34,949 nt of DNA from Methanoculleus sp. MH98A. GTDB lineage: Archaea > Halobacteriota > Methanomicrobia > Methanomicrobiales > Methanoculleaceae. The notes under the pieces are model-generated. The model was not told the DNA's origin, made no database searches, and saw nothing but the letters and a program-made list of their open reading frames with translations. Below are positions 8,961 through 17,096 of this stretch, in pieces. A program made the translations under genes and the position numbers. Every line of letters begins with the position of its first letter. Position 1 is the first letter of the stretch. The stretch lies in contig NZ_JMIO01000029.1 of NCBI RefSeq assembly GCF_000691865.1, positions 1-34,949 on the forward strand. The letters run 5' to 3'.

Positions 8961-9809
8961 TCAGGCACGGGGGGCACGAAGATCGGCGAGCAGGTCGTCG
9001 AGGGTTTCCGCGTATTTCACCCGGATGCCGAGGTTTTCCTCGATATACTCTTTTGAATCCACGATGACCGGCCGCTGCCGCACGATCCGCAATCCGCCGA
9101 ACGATCGGGCCTCTTCACGATAATCGAAGACCCGATTATTCTCGTTGGAGAGAATGAGGAGTGTCTTCCCGCCGCGGCGAGCAGCCTCGGCCTTTTCGAG
9201 GATCCCGCCGACAGGGCCGATCCTCCCGTCCTCATCGAGGGTTCCCGTCACGGTCACGCTCTCATTGAGCGCAAAGTCCTCCAGCACCGAAAGGAGGAGG
9301 ACGGCCATCAACGCCCCCGCACTGGGGCCGTCGATCTCGGAGATATCCTCGGGCCCCTGGATGCTGAAGATGATATCGTTCTCCGTAAGATCCGCGCGGG
9401 ACCGATTGGCGGCGACAGCGACCGCAAGATTCGCGGCGTCCTGAAAGACGATCCCCATCCTGGGCGTCGTCTGGACGAGCACCCTTTCTTTCCCGGGCAC
9501 GACCTCGACCGAGACGTTCACCATCGCTCCCTCTTCGGTCACCTCTTCGTAGAGTAACGGGCCGCCCCGGTCGACCTCGACCTTCTGGAGGATGACCGGC
9601 ACCTGCATCGAGGCAGCACTTCCGTTCCCGACCACCTTCACCGGGGACAGAGGGGCGACGGTCGCACTCGGAGAAATTTCGGCCTCCTCCGGTTTGGAGA
9701 GCGCCGGGGAGAGGTCGTCCGCCGGCACGAGGGCGACGGCCAGGAGAAAGACATTCGCAACAAGCGACAGAACGAGCAGAATCGTCAGGGTCCTCTCCTG
9801 TGTGCGCAT
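8961..9809 (-). CDS. Exported ATPase-less Lon-type (S16) serine protease
   Basis: 282 residues from the ATG at 9809. A more upstream ATG at 9827 is rejected because the strong BRE/TATA at 9835-9848 puts the transcript start near 9812, downstream of it. Residues 8-28 form a signal peptide or anchor (LTILLVLSLVANVFLLAVALV). The Lon proteolytic domain follows without any AAA+ module. Nucleophile Ser163 lies in DGPSAGA and the dyad lysine is Lys206 in GGILEKAEAA. TGTLDEDGRIGPVGG (188-202) is the typical Lon strand-loop before the lysine. Many archaea have such stand-alone, outward-facing Lon domains; substrates are unknown. It lies next to the PsbP-like gene, but each has its own promoter. Confidence 0.88.
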   Translation of the reverse strand: MRTQERTLTILLVLSLVANVFLLAVALVPADDLSPALSKPEEAEISPSATVAPLSPVKVVGNGSAASMQVPVILQKVEVDRGGPLLYEEVTEEGAMVNVSVEVVPGKERVLVQTTPRMGIVFQDAANLAVAVAANRSRADLTENDIIFSIQGPEDISEIDGPSAGALMAVLLLSVLEDFALNESVTVTGTLDEDGRIGPVGGILEKAEAARRGGKTLLILSNENNRVFDYREEARSFGGLRIVRQRPVIVDSKEYIEENLGIRVKYAETLDDLLADLRAPRA

Positions 9810-9834
9810 ATGCTGCCCGAATACCATGTATCCG

Positions 9835-9848
9835 GATATATACCTTTC
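9835..9848 (-). promoter_or_regulatory. Strong BRE/TATA promoter of the Lon-like gene
   Basis: Minus strand reads GAAAGGTATATATC: a purine-rich BRE (GAAAGG) joined to TATATA. It is centred about 30 bases before the ATG at 9809, giving a near-leaderless transcript. This decides the start codon of the protease gene. Confidence 0.7.
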
Positions 9849-9880
9849 TGGTGCGTGATGGCTCGTTAGAGCCGGAGCGG

Positions 9881-9949
9881 GAGCACCGCCAGGTGCGACT
9901 CGCGACTGGCGCGAGCATCACGAGCGGCAGGAGTTCGAGCACCGCCAGG
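9881..9949 (+). repeat. Direct repeat GAGCACCGCCAGG (two copies) flanking a small hairpin
   Basis: GAGCACCGCCAGG occurs at 9881-9893 and again at 9937-9949, start-to-start spacing 56 bases. Between them CTCGCG-actgg-CGCGAG (9899-9915) can fold into a small hairpin. No reading frame covers the region. It may be a fragment of a dispersed intergenic repeat or a regulatory array; only two copies are visible here. Confidence 0.5.
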
Positions 9950-9985
9950 GAAGGCGGGCAGCTTTTTACACGGCCAGGTTAACAA

Positions 9986-10021
9986 AAAACAATTAACTCG
10001 GCGGAGAAAGGCAATTGTTTT
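9986..10021. promoter_or_regulatory. Spaced inverted repeat upstream of the ABC importer
   Basis: AAAACAATT (9986-9994) and its exact reverse complement AATTGTTTT (10013-10021) are separated by 18 bases. They lie in an A/T-rich stretch about 95-125 bases before the importer operon. This could be a two-site operator; no regulator is identified. Confidence 0.35.
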
Positions 10022-10095
10022 CTTCCACAAGAATGAAATCCCTCACGTATCCAGCAGAAATTCAATTAAAGCAGGTACGCTCCGCTGTATAACAG

Positions 10096-10109
10096 TTACA
10101 CAGGTGTAA
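10096..10109. promoter_or_regulatory. Operator-like perfect inverted repeat TTACAC-AG-GTGTAA
   Basis: Six-base arms with a 2-base centre end two bases before the ATG of the substrate-binding protein gene. The repeat lies downstream of the A/T-rich TTCAATTAAA (10061-10070), which could be the TATA element. A repressor bound here would sit on the transcript start or leader, a typical arrangement for metal-responsive repression in archaea. The right arm includes the ribosome-binding AGGTG. Confidence 0.5.
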
Positions 10110-10111
10110 AG

Positions 10112-11218
10112 ATGACAAAAACCAGTTATGTGCTCTGTGCACTCATCGTTGCGGCAGGAATGCTCTGCTGCGGTTGTACGACCACGACAACGCCGGAAGA
10201 TCCGGCCGCGACTCGGACGATCACCGACATGGAGGGGAACCGGATCACGCTGCCTGCAAAAGGAGCGACGTTCGGTGTCTTCGGCGGCCCCATCAGCCAG
10301 GTGCCCTACCTCCTCGGGGCAAACGCCAGCATCGTTGCAGTCACGAAAGGGCCGCAGATGATGGAGATGATGCAGGAGATGGACCCGGGCATCATCGATA
10401 AACCGGCGCCGCGGACGACGAACGGCAACGTGAACATCGAAGAACTCCTGGTCGCGAACCCCGACTGTGTCATCGCCTTCGATGTCGACGGGAAGATCGT
10501 GGAATCGCACACCGACATCCCGGTCATCTACCTCTCCGGCACCATGGGCGACGGGTTCGACGAGATGCGGCGGGAGATCGCCTTCATGGGCGAGGTCTTC
10601 GGAAAGCCCGATCGGGCGCAGGCCTACATCGACTACCTTGATGGAACCCTCGCATTCCTCCGCGAGCGCACCGGCGATATCCCCGACGACGAACGCGCCA
10701 CCGTCTTCCTGGGCGAGGGCGTAAGCCATCTCCAGACGCTTGGCGGCGACACGTTCTTCGCCGAGTGGACCGAGGCTGCGGGGTGCAGAAACGCTGTCGC
10801 CGGCATCGAGACCACGCTGGGGCAGCAGGAGGGGATGCACACCGGCATCAACGAGATCTCGATGGAGCAGGTCCTTGCCGTCGACCCCGATATCATCATC
10901 ATCGATACCGGCAGCCCCACCGAACTCAAGGACGACAGCCGCTGGAAGGAACTCGGTGCCGTCAAAGAAGGCCGGGTCTACAGGGAGCCGACCGGAGTCT
11001 TCCTCTGGAGCCGCCCGTCCGCCGAATCCGCCGTCCTCTACCCGCTCTGGCTCGCGTATAATGCCTACCCCGACCGTTTCGAGGACGTGCCGCTCACCGA
11101 CCGGGTTAAAGACTTTTATGCCGAGATCTTCGAGTTCCCCATCACCGATGCGCAGGCGCAGAAGGTCATCGACGGCACCTACGGGAGCGTGACGTTCGGC
11201 CAGGTGAAGCAGTCCTGA
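10112..11218 (+). CDS. ABC importer substrate-binding lipoprotein (iron/cobalamin type)
   Basis: 368 residues of the BtuF/FecB/FhuD-type periplasmic-binding family. The N-terminus is a lipoprotein-like signal: hydrophobic LIVAAGMLCCGC, with Cys at 19, 20 and 22, followed by a Thr-rich stretch. The mature part starts TRTITDMEGNRITLPAK, the usual first strand, then two lobes joined by a long helix around 165-205. IEELLVANPDCVIAF and ISMEQVLAVDPDIIII are the paired lobe motifs. The ligand is probably an iron chelate, corrinoid or related metal complex and cannot be fixed from sequence. The stop codon shares one base with the permease start. Confidence 0.88.
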   Translation: MTKTSYVLCALIVAAGMLCCGCTTTTTPEDPAATRTITDMEGNRITLPAKGATFGVFGGPISQVPYLLGANASIVAVTKGPQMMEMMQEMDPGIIDKPAPRTTNGNVNIEELLVANPDCVIAFDVDGKIVESHTDIPVIYLSGTMGDGFDEMRREIAFMGEVFGKPDRAQAYIDYLDGTLAFLRERTGDIPDDERATVFLGEGVSHLQTLGGDTFFAEWTEAAGCRNAVAGIETTLGQQEGMHTGINEISMEQVLAVDPDIIIIDTGSPTELKDDSRWKELGAVKEGRVYREPTGVFLWSRPSAESAVLYPLWLAYNAYPDRFEDVPLTDRVKDFYAEIFEFPITDAQAQKVIDGTYGSVTFGQVKQS

Positions 11219-12321
11219 TGAGACAGAGCTCAACGAGCGCCGACGTGCAGACCAATGGAGGAGCCACGGTGACCGGGACGGCGGCGGCAAACCAGGCCCA
11301 CAACAGGAGCTGGGGAGAACAGCACCCCGGCACCATCCTGATGCTCCTCCTCGGCGTGCTCGGGGTTTTGGCGTTCGTCGCCCTGATGGTCGGCCGGTAC
11401 ATGATCCCGCCGGAGACGGTGATAGCGGCGCTCTTAAGTTCGGTCTTCCCGATCGAGGAGACCTGGGCGGCGACAGCGACTTCAGCCGTCGTAAACGTCC
11501 GCATCCCCCGGATCATCGCCGGCCTCCTCGTCGGGGCCGGGCTCGCCATCAGCGGAGCCTCGTTCCAGGGGATGTTTCGGAACCCCCTGGTCTCCTCGCA
11601 GATACTGGGCGTGGCCTCCGGCGCGGGCTTCGGAGCGGCAATCGGCATCCTCCTCTCCGACAGCCTCGTCCTTGTCCAGATCCTTTCGTTCGTCTTCGGC
11701 CTGCTCGCTGTGGGGATGGCCTACGGGCTCAGCCGGGTCAGGAGCACGACCCCGATCCTGATGCTCGTCCTCTCGGGGATCGTGATCGCATCGCTCTTCT
11801 CGGCCCTCACCTCGATGGTGAAGTACGTGGCCGACCCGATGAACAAGATGCCGGCGATCGTCTTCTGGCTGCTCGGATCGCTCAACCACGTCTCGGCGCC
11901 GGACCTGATGATCCTCGGCCCGATCATCGCCGTCTCGATAGTGGGGCTGCTTGCCGTCCGGTGGCGGATCAACGTCCTCACGATGGGCGATGAGGAGGCA
12001 CGGGCGCTCGGGGTGAACACCGAGCGCTTGAAGGTCGTCATCATCCTCCTCTCGACCGTGATCACCGCTGCAGCGGTCTGCATGAGCGGGATCATCGGGT
12101 GGATCGGGCTTGTTATCCCGCATATGGGACGGATGCTCGTCGGGCCCGACAACCGCTACCTTCTGCCGATATCGGTGCTCCTCGGGGGAGCGTTCCTGAT
12201 CGCCGTCGACACCGTCGCGAGGACGGCAGCCCCTGCCGAGATACCGATCGGCATCCTGACGGCGGTCATCGGGGCGCCGATATTTGCGGTGCTGCTCCGG
12301 CGGAACAACCCGGGGTGGTGA
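11218..12321 (+). CDS. ABC importer permease, FecCD/BtuC family
   Basis: 367 residues. A polar N-terminal tail of about 35 residues, longer than usual, precedes some ten hydrophobic membrane segments starting at LMLLLGVLGVLAFVAL. Family signatures are RIPRIIAGLLVGAGLAISGASFQ in two parts near 90-115, NPLVSS just after it, and IIGWIGLVIPHMGRMLVG near 285-302. These face the ATPase and the translocation path. It would form a homodimer in the membrane with the downstream ATPase. The start ATG overlaps the TGA of the binding protein, and the ATPase gene starts 2 bases after its stop. Confidence 0.93.
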   Translation: MRQSSTSADVQTNGGATVTGTAAANQAHNRSWGEQHPGTILMLLLGVLGVLAFVALMVGRYMIPPETVIAALLSSVFPIEETWAATATSAVVNVRIPRIIAGLLVGAGLAISGASFQGMFRNPLVSSQILGVASGAGFGAAIGILLSDSLVLVQILSFVFGLLAVGMAYGLSRVRSTTPILMLVLSGIVIASLFSALTSMVKYVADPMNKMPAIVFWLLGSLNHVSAPDLMILGPIIAVSIVGLLAVRWRINVLTMGDEEARALGVNTERLKVVIILLSTVITAAAVCMSGIIGWIGLVIPHMGRMLVGPDNRYLLPISVLLGGAFLIAVDTVARTAAPAEIPIGILTAVIGAPIFAVLLRRNNPGW

Positions 12322-12323
12322 GC

Positions 12324-13130
12324 ATGGGGTGCCGCATCAGCGTAGAGGATATAGCGTTCAACTACCCGGGTGGAGCCACCGTCTTTACGGGCATCTCGCT
12401 CGCCGTGGACGAGGGATGCGTGTACTCACTCCTTGGCCCGAACGGCACCGGGAAGTCCACGCTCCTCAAGTGCATGGCCGGGCTCATCTCCCCATCGCAC
12501 GGCCGCGTTCATCTTGACGGGCGCGATATCGCGGGGATGCAGCCGCACGAGATTGCCAGGCAGGTCGGGTTCGTTCCCCAGACACAGGTCTCACCGTTCC
12601 CGTTCATGGTCAGGGACATCGTCCTGATGGGCAGGGCGTCCCATCTCGGCCCCTTTGCAACCCCGTCTGCGGAAGACGAAGAGATTGCTGCCGACGCCCT
12701 CGGACGGGTCGGGATCTCTCACCTCGCCGATCGTCCGTGTACCGGGATCAGCGGCGGCGAGTGGCAGCTTGTCCTGATCGCCCGGGCGATCGCACAGCGT
12801 CCGGGGATCCTCCTGCTCGACGAGCCGACGTCCCACCTGGATCTCGGCAACCAGGTACGGGTGCTCGACGTGATCGGGAGACTCGCAGAGGACGGAATGA
12901 CCATTGTCGTCGCGACCCATTTCCCGGATCACGCGCTTCTGACGTCGAACCGGGTTGCAATCCTGAAAGATCAAGGAATCCTTGCTATTGGAAGCCCCGA
13001 AGAGGTTATCGGCGAGGATACCATGCACCGGGCCTACGGTGTGGACGTGCGGATCATGCACCTCGACGACCCGTTCAACCGGCGGATCTGCGTGCCTGTG
13101 ATGAGGGCGTCCAGGGGAACGGCACCATGA
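12324..13130 (+). CDS. ABC importer ATP-binding protein, FepC/BtuD family
   Basis: 268 residues from the ATG at 12324. The open frame runs further upstream but inside the permease gene, so the later ATG is chosen. Walker A is GPNGTGKST, the Q-loop is VPQTQ, the signature is SGGEWQLV (Trp instead of the common Arg/Gln after Glu), Walker B is ILLLDEPTSHLD and the switch histidine is in VVATHFPDHA. It powers the import system encoded with the two preceding genes. A run of seven T at 13150-13156 follows the stop. Confidence 0.94.
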   Translation: MGCRISVEDIAFNYPGGATVFTGISLAVDEGCVYSLLGPNGTGKSTLLKCMAGLISPSHGRVHLDGRDIAGMQPHEIARQVGFVPQTQVSPFPFMVRDIVLMGRASHLGPFATPSAEDEEIAADALGRVGISHLADRPCTGISGGEWQLVLIARAIAQRPGILLLDEPTSHLDLGNQVRVLDVIGRLAEDGMTIVVATHFPDHALLTSNRVAILKDQGILAIGSPEEVIGEDTMHRAYGVDVRIMHLDDPFNRRICVPVMRASRGTAP

Positions 13131-13149
13131 CGGAGCAGCCGAACAACCC

Positions 13150-13156
13150 TTTTTTT
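13150..13156 (+). terminator. T-tract terminator after the ABC importer operon
   Basis: Seven consecutive T begin 20 bases after the ATPase stop codon, with no convincing hairpin upstream. This is typical of archaeal intrinsic termination. Confidence 0.55.
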
Positions 13157-13209
13157 CACCGGCGGGAGAGACCGGGTGTCAGCGATGCTCGAAGGACCGC
13201 CACGCCGCC

Positions 13210-13236
13210 CTTCGCGTTCTTTGCGGCTCGCGTGAG
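13210..13236. repeat. Short iterated element (CTTCGCG / TTCTTTGCG / GCTCGCG)
   Basis: The gap between two convergent genes holds three successive near-copies of a YTTYGCG unit: CTTCGCG, TTCTTTGCG and GCTCGCG, then TGAG. Intergenic arrays of CTTTGCG-like units are known in several bacteria and methanogens. This could be a decayed copy. Nothing else was seen between 13157 and 13270. Confidence 0.35.
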
Positions 13237-13270
13237 ACTGTAAGCGGAGGAACTTAGTGAACTGAGAACC

Positions 13271-13836
13271 TCACGCCCCCATCCGGCAGAGGTCCCGCAT
13301 CGCCCGCAGAACGTAGAGCCGCTCCCCCTCGAGCGGTTCCTCGTCGACGACGAACGAGACGAATCCCTCGCGGGCGAAGAGTTCCCGGACTTCGTTAAGC
13401 CCGGTCAGCGACGAGACGAGCAGCAGGATGCGCCCATAGAGCGCGAGCACCCTCCCGGCATCCGCGACGAACCGTTCTATCACTAACCTTCCTGTCGGCC
13501 CGCCGTCGAGGGCGTACTCCAGCCAGTCGTCCATCCGCTCATCGGGAGCCGTCGGGAGGTAGGGCGGGTTGAAGAGGATAAGGTCGAACGGGCCGGAGAC
13601 GCCCGCAAAGAGGTCGGTTCGGACCGCCGCCACCCCGCGGGCGCGGGCGCATCGGACGGCGTGGGGGTTGATGTCGGTCGCGGCCACGCTCGCCGCCCGG
13701 CCAAGAAGCCCGGCCGCGACGTAGCCGCTCCCGGTCCCGACCTCGAGCACCCGGTCGCCGGCCGGATCTCGCGGAGCGCCGCCCGGAGGAGGAGGAACGA
13801 GTCCTCCGCCGAAGGATAGACCTGATCGGGGAGCAT
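13271..13836 (-). pseudogene. HemK/PrmC-like protein methyltransferase, broken by one frameshift
   Basis: An archaeal class-I SAM methyltransferase of the HemK-related type, which methylates the Gln of the GGQ loop in release factor (Mtq2-like). The start (ATG 13836) gives LPDQVYPSAEDSFLLLRAAL, the family N-terminus. The frame shifts near 13758, where the gene strand reads CCGGCGAC in place of the expected CCGGGCGAC, one G short. The second frame continues with DRVLEVGTGSGYVAAG (SAM site) and FNPPYLPT, the NPPY catalytic motif. Both halves are well preserved, so a sequencing error is as likely as a real null. It follows rsmA directly, with a 3-base gap; GGTG lies just before the ATG. Confidence 0.8.
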
Positions 13837-13838
13837 CC

Positions 13839-14612
13839 CTAACACCCGGCAAGCGTGTTCGCGATCAGCGCGAACTCCTCGAGCGTCAGGTCTTCGGGCC
13901 GGCGCTGCAGGAGGTCGTCGGGGAGATCCGCGATCGTCCGCTCGATCGCCTCCGGCGAAAACGCATCCTTCCCGCTCCGGAGACCCTTCCGGACGGTCTT
14001 ACGCCGGTGCGAGAAGAGCACCCGGACGACGTCCGCATAGACCTCGCGGTCCGCGATAGGGTACGGCGGCTCGTGCGGCGTGATCCGGACCACCCAGGAC
14101 CGGACCTGCGGCCTCGGCCGGAACGAGCCGGGCGAGAGTTCGAGGAGCGGTTTTACCGAGGCATAGGTCTGCACCATCACCGAGAGCCGCCCCACGTTCG
14201 GCGTTCCCGGCGGCGCGACCATCCGCCGGGCGAACTCCTTCTGGTACATCAGGACGGCGACCTCAAAGCCTATCTCAAGCAGCCGGAACGTAATCTTCGA
14301 AGAAACGGAGTAGGGAAGGTTCGCGACGACGATCTCGAACGGCGGGATATCCACCTTCTTCGCGTCGCCTCTAATAATCTCAAGACGGCCTTCCCCGATC
14401 TCGTCGTCAAACGCGATCTCGAGTTCTTCCACGAGAGCCGGATCGATCTCTACCGCAATGACATCGGCACCCCGGTCAAGGAGGGCGCGGGTGAGGATCC
14501 CTTCGCCGGGCCCGATCTCGAGCACCCTCCTGCCGGAAACATCGACAAAACCGGCAATCCTCTCGACGGCCCGCTGGTCGACGAGAAAGTGCTGATCCCT
14601 CGGAGCACTCAT
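13839..14612 (-). CDS. rsmA: 16S rRNA (adenine-N6,N6)-dimethyltransferase RsmA/KsgA
   Basis: 257 residues. It dimethylates two adjacent adenines in the 3' terminal hairpin of 16S rRNA, a late small-subunit assembly step. It has QHFLVDQRAVERI at the N-terminus, the SAM-binding VLEIGPGEGILTRALL (about 30-45) and the catalytic NLPYSVSSK (about 98-106). The C-terminal helical domain ends EFALIANTLAGC. Its ATG overlaps the DUF655 stop by four bases (ATGA), so the two are coupled. Confidence 0.96.
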   Translation of the reverse strand: MSAPRDQHFLVDQRAVERIAGFVDVSGRRVLEIGPGEGILTRALLDRGADVIAVEIDPALVEELEIAFDDEIGEGRLEIIRGDAKKVDIPPFEIVVANLPYSVSSKITFRLLEIGFEVAVLMYQKEFARRMVAPPGTPNVGRLSVMVQTYASVKPLLELSPGSFRPRPQVRSWVVRITPHEPPYPIADREVYADVVRVLFSHRRKTVRKGLRSGKDAFSPEAIERTIADLPDDLLQRRPEDLTLEEFALIANTLAGC

Positions 14613-15172
14613 CTCGATGTGAAGACGTGATACTTTTCGTCCGGCTCCTCGATCTCGCGCAGGATCCGGCTGACAATCATTCGATCAGGGTGTGGGAGCG
14701 ACTTGATCCGCCCGGAGATATCGGCGAAACTCTCAAACGGCTTCTTCCCGCGCTGTTCGATGATCTCCCACATCAACTTCTTCCCGATGCCGGGAAGCAG
14801 GTGCAGCATGTGAAACTTCGGCGTGATGGGCACGGACCTGTTGAAGAAGTCGACGAACCGCGGCTCGTTCTCGCTGACGATCTGCTCGACCACGAACGGC
14901 AGCTCGAGTTTCGCCGTCGCCGTCAGGTCGTCGTAACTGATCCGCCGCTTGACGCGCTCGACCTTCTCCCGCTCCGCATCGCCGATATAGACGCGGTCGT
15001 AAATCTGGATATCCGCACCCTGCTTTGGGATGAGCTCGAGCAACTTGAACTGGTCCACGCCGACCGCCTGGACGACCGGCTCACGCTTGTAGGCCGGGCG
15101 CTGCTCGCTCATGTATCCCATGGGGAGGACATCGATGACTACCGCGTTCTCCTCTTTCCTTTCGGTCTTCAT
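14609..15172 (-). CDS. DUF655 putative RNA-binding protein
   Basis: 187 residues from the ATG at 15172, chosen over a GTG at 15181 because GGGGTGG on the gene strand lies just before the ATG as a ribosome binding site. The N-terminal half has an OB/S1-like basic beta region (VIDVLPMGY, then IYDRVYIGDAEREKV). The C-terminal half has a helix-hairpin-helix LHLLPGIGKKLMWEIIEQR (about 130-148). The family is universal in archaea and almost always lies beside rpoF and rsmA, as here, which suggests a role in rRNA maturation. Its biochemical activity is not established. Confidence 0.88.
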   Translation of the reverse strand: MKTERKEENAVVIDVLPMGYMSEQRPAYKREPVVQAVGVDQFKLLELIPKQGADIQIYDRVYIGDAEREKVERVKRRISYDDLTATAKLELPFVVEQIVSENEPRFVDFFNRSVPITPKFHMLHLLPGIGKKLMWEIIEQRGKKPFESFADISGRIKSLPHPDRMIVSRILREIEEPDEKYHVFTSR

Positions 15173-15189
15173 TGGCACCACCCCTTCAA

Positions 15190-15540
15190 TCAGAAGTGGG
15201 TCATTACCAGGTCGAGGATCTCGTCCAGCTCTTCCGTTGTAAGATTGAACCGTTCTTTGGCGTAGATGGCCCGCAGTTCGTCCCGGGTCCGCGGCATCAG
15301 ATTCGCGATGCGGTAGGCGATCTCCTCTTTCATCTTCTCGAGCTTTACGAGCTCGTCGACGAGGGCGCGAGCCTTCTCGGCAGATGTCTTTGAAAGCTGG
15401 TTGGCATGCTCGATGCTCTTACGAAGCTCGTAGGACATCTCCTCTTCGGATTCGAGCCGGGCTGCTTCCACCGACAGGAGAGTGTCCCGCAGTTCGGGAA
15501 GCAGCAGCCGCTCTTCGCTTACAATTCGTTTTACCTTCAT
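15190..15540 (-). CDS. rpoF: RNA polymerase subunit F (Rpb4 family)
   Basis: 116 residues from MKVKRIVSEE (ATG 15540; a GTG at 15549 would add three residues). It forms the stalk of archaeal RNA polymerase with RpoE, binding exiting RNA and helping open the promoter. The helical, charged sequence with RTRDELRAIYAKERF and TTEELDEILDLV at the C-terminus is the HRDC-like Rpb4 domain. It follows rpl21e by 21 bases and precedes DUF655. Confidence 0.92.
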   Translation of the reverse strand: MKVKRIVSEERLLLPELRDTLLSVEAARLESEEEMSYELRKSIEHANQLSKTSAEKARALVDELVKLEKMKEEIAYRIANLMPRTRDELRAIYAKERFNLTTEELDEILDLVMTHF

Positions 15541-15561
15541 GCCAACCACTACTGTTGAGGA

Positions 15562-15855
15562 TTATACTTTCTGCGCTTTTAGATGTTGCGGTCTCGCAAT
15601 CACCTGTTTTACCGAATCTCCATCCTTGACCTCGAGCAGCCATGCGCGTCCGCGCTGTCCGATGACCGTGCCGGTCTTCCCGTGGAATCTCCGGTGGGGC
15701 ATGCCCTTCTGGACACTCGGCTCGACCACGACGTGTACCCGCTGCCCGATCTCGAAGTTCTGAATCACCGAGGTTACCGGGGGGATGCCACGTTTTCTGA
15801 GGTCCTTCTTGAACTTATACCGCGTCTTCTTGCGTGGTCCATTGTGATGTGCCAT
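15562..15855 (-). CDS. rpl21e: 50S ribosomal protein L21e
   Basis: 97 residues, the normal archaeal length. A basic N-terminus (AHHNGPRKKTRYKFKKDLRK) is followed by an SH3-like beta barrel: NFEIGQRVHVVVEPSVQKG, then RFHGKTGTVIGQRGRAW. It starts 2 bases after pus10 ends. Confidence 0.97.
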   Translation of the reverse strand: MAHHNGPRKKTRYKFKKDLRKRGIPPVTSVIQNFEIGQRVHVVVEPSVQKGMPHRRFHGKTGTVIGQRGRAWLLEVKDGDSVKQVIARPQHLKAQKV

Positions 15856-15857
15856 GA

Positions 15858-17096
15858 TTACTCACCATACTCGTTAGCTGTTTTGACCAGCACCACATCG
15901 AGGCTGACAACACTTGCGGTGCGCCCCAGGATCTGGGCAAGGCTGGGCTGGGTTCTGCCGTTGTCACCCGATACCAGTTCTTTGATGTACAGGCCCGCTT
16001 CGCCGACGACTTCGACCCAGTATCTGCCGTCGACGCTACCCGTGCATTCGATATCGAGGACCTGCCGTTCCCGAACTTTATCTGCCCGTCGGTGTGACAC
16101 CCTATTTGGGGTGCGCTGCCGTATCGTTACACCTTTTAACTGATCGAGGGCCGCCCTGAACTCATCTGGAGTTACAGAACCGTCGATCTCGACCAGGATC
16201 CTGTATTTTTTATGCGCTTTGTCGGATTTAAGGCTTTGCACCTTCTTCCGATCCGCCCATCCTTCAAGGTGAACCGCCACCCGGCCGGCGGCCTCCCGGT
16301 TGATCTCCTCTTCGAGCGCCGCGAGATCCACTGACCGCTTCCGCGGCTCCTCGATCTCCATCACGAAGGGGCGGCCCGACCCGAGCATCCGGGCGTCGAT
16401 ATCCTCCCGGCCGGCACCGTGCAGGACGGCGTTTGCTGCGCTAAAAGCCTCGATTGCCGGCCGGCCGATCAGTTCCTCGACGGAGTCGGCGTACTGCTTG
16501 CCGGTGAAGTTGCATTTCTCGCACCCCGCACCCCGGCACGCCCGGCAGTCCCAGTGGGTCTGGGGGATGCCGCGCTCGTACTTCAGGTACCGCCCGACGA
16601 AGAAGACGGGGTTCACCTGCACCTCGACGGTGCTCTCGCCGAGATCGAGGATCGCGACGACGTCGGGCTTCTTGAGGTCGGCCGTCTTCCCGGAGAGGGC
16701 CGAGACGACTTTTCCGACCTCACGGTTCATCTCTGCCTTCATCGGTTCGGGGTCGCGGAGCGAGAGATCGCTCCAGACCATCTCCTCGCTCTCCGCGACG
16801 AGCGGCGGCACCTTCGTCCCGATAAGGAAGGTCTCGAACTCGATGCCGTCCACTGCTTCGACCACCCTCTTCGCCCATTCTTCGGTGCGGGAGAGTTCGC
16901 CGCCGCATATCCAGCAGGACTCCGGGTCCGGTTCATGGTGCGGTTCGTTTGCCGCAAGCTCGTGTGCGACCCGCAGAGCCCTGCCCCGCTCCTCGTTCGT
17001 CAGCCCAAACGACCGCTTGCCGAAGAACCGCCCGAGGCAGTGGTTGCAGGTATCGCCGTATCCAAGAATTGCTTCTACCTCTTGTATGATATCCAT
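15858..17096 (-). CDS. pus10: tRNA pseudouridine synthase Pus10
   Basis: 412 residues. It converts U54 and U55 in the T-loop of archaeal tRNA to pseudouridine. The N-terminal THUMP-containing half has a zinc site with Cys17, Cys20, Cys61 and Cys64. A second cluster, CRACRGAGCEKC, spans 184-195. The catalytic domain has GREDIDARMLGSGRPFV from 229, holding the active-site Asp. The C-terminus ends with the pseudouridine-synthase fold. Its ATG shares one base with the trmY stop, so the enzyme making pseudouridine 54 is coupled to the enzyme that methylates it. Confidence 0.96.
   Translation of the reverse strand: MDIIQEVEAILGYGDTCNHCLGRFFGKRSFGLTNEERGRALRVAHELAANEPHHEPDPESCWICGGELSRTEEWAKRVVEAVDGIEFETFLIGTKVPPLVAESEEMVWSDLSLRDPEPMKAEMNREVGKVVSALSGKTADLKKPDVVAILDLGESTVEVQVNPVFFVGRYLKYERGIPQTHWDCRACRGAGCEKCNFTGKQYADSVEELIGRPAIEAFSAANAVLHGAGREDIDARMLGSGRPFVMEIEEPRKRSVDLAALEEEINREAAGRVAVHLEGWADRKKVQSLKSDKAHKKYRILVEIDGSVTPDEFRAALDQLKGVTIRQRTPNRVSHRRADKVRERQVLDIECTGSVDGRYWVEVVGEAGLYIKELVSGDNGRTQPSLAQILGRTASVVSLDVVLVKTANEYGE

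Noticed and set aside
9827-9827. Upstream ATG as start of the Lon-like gene
   Set aside because: The BRE/TATA at 9835-9848 places the transcript start downstream of this ATG.
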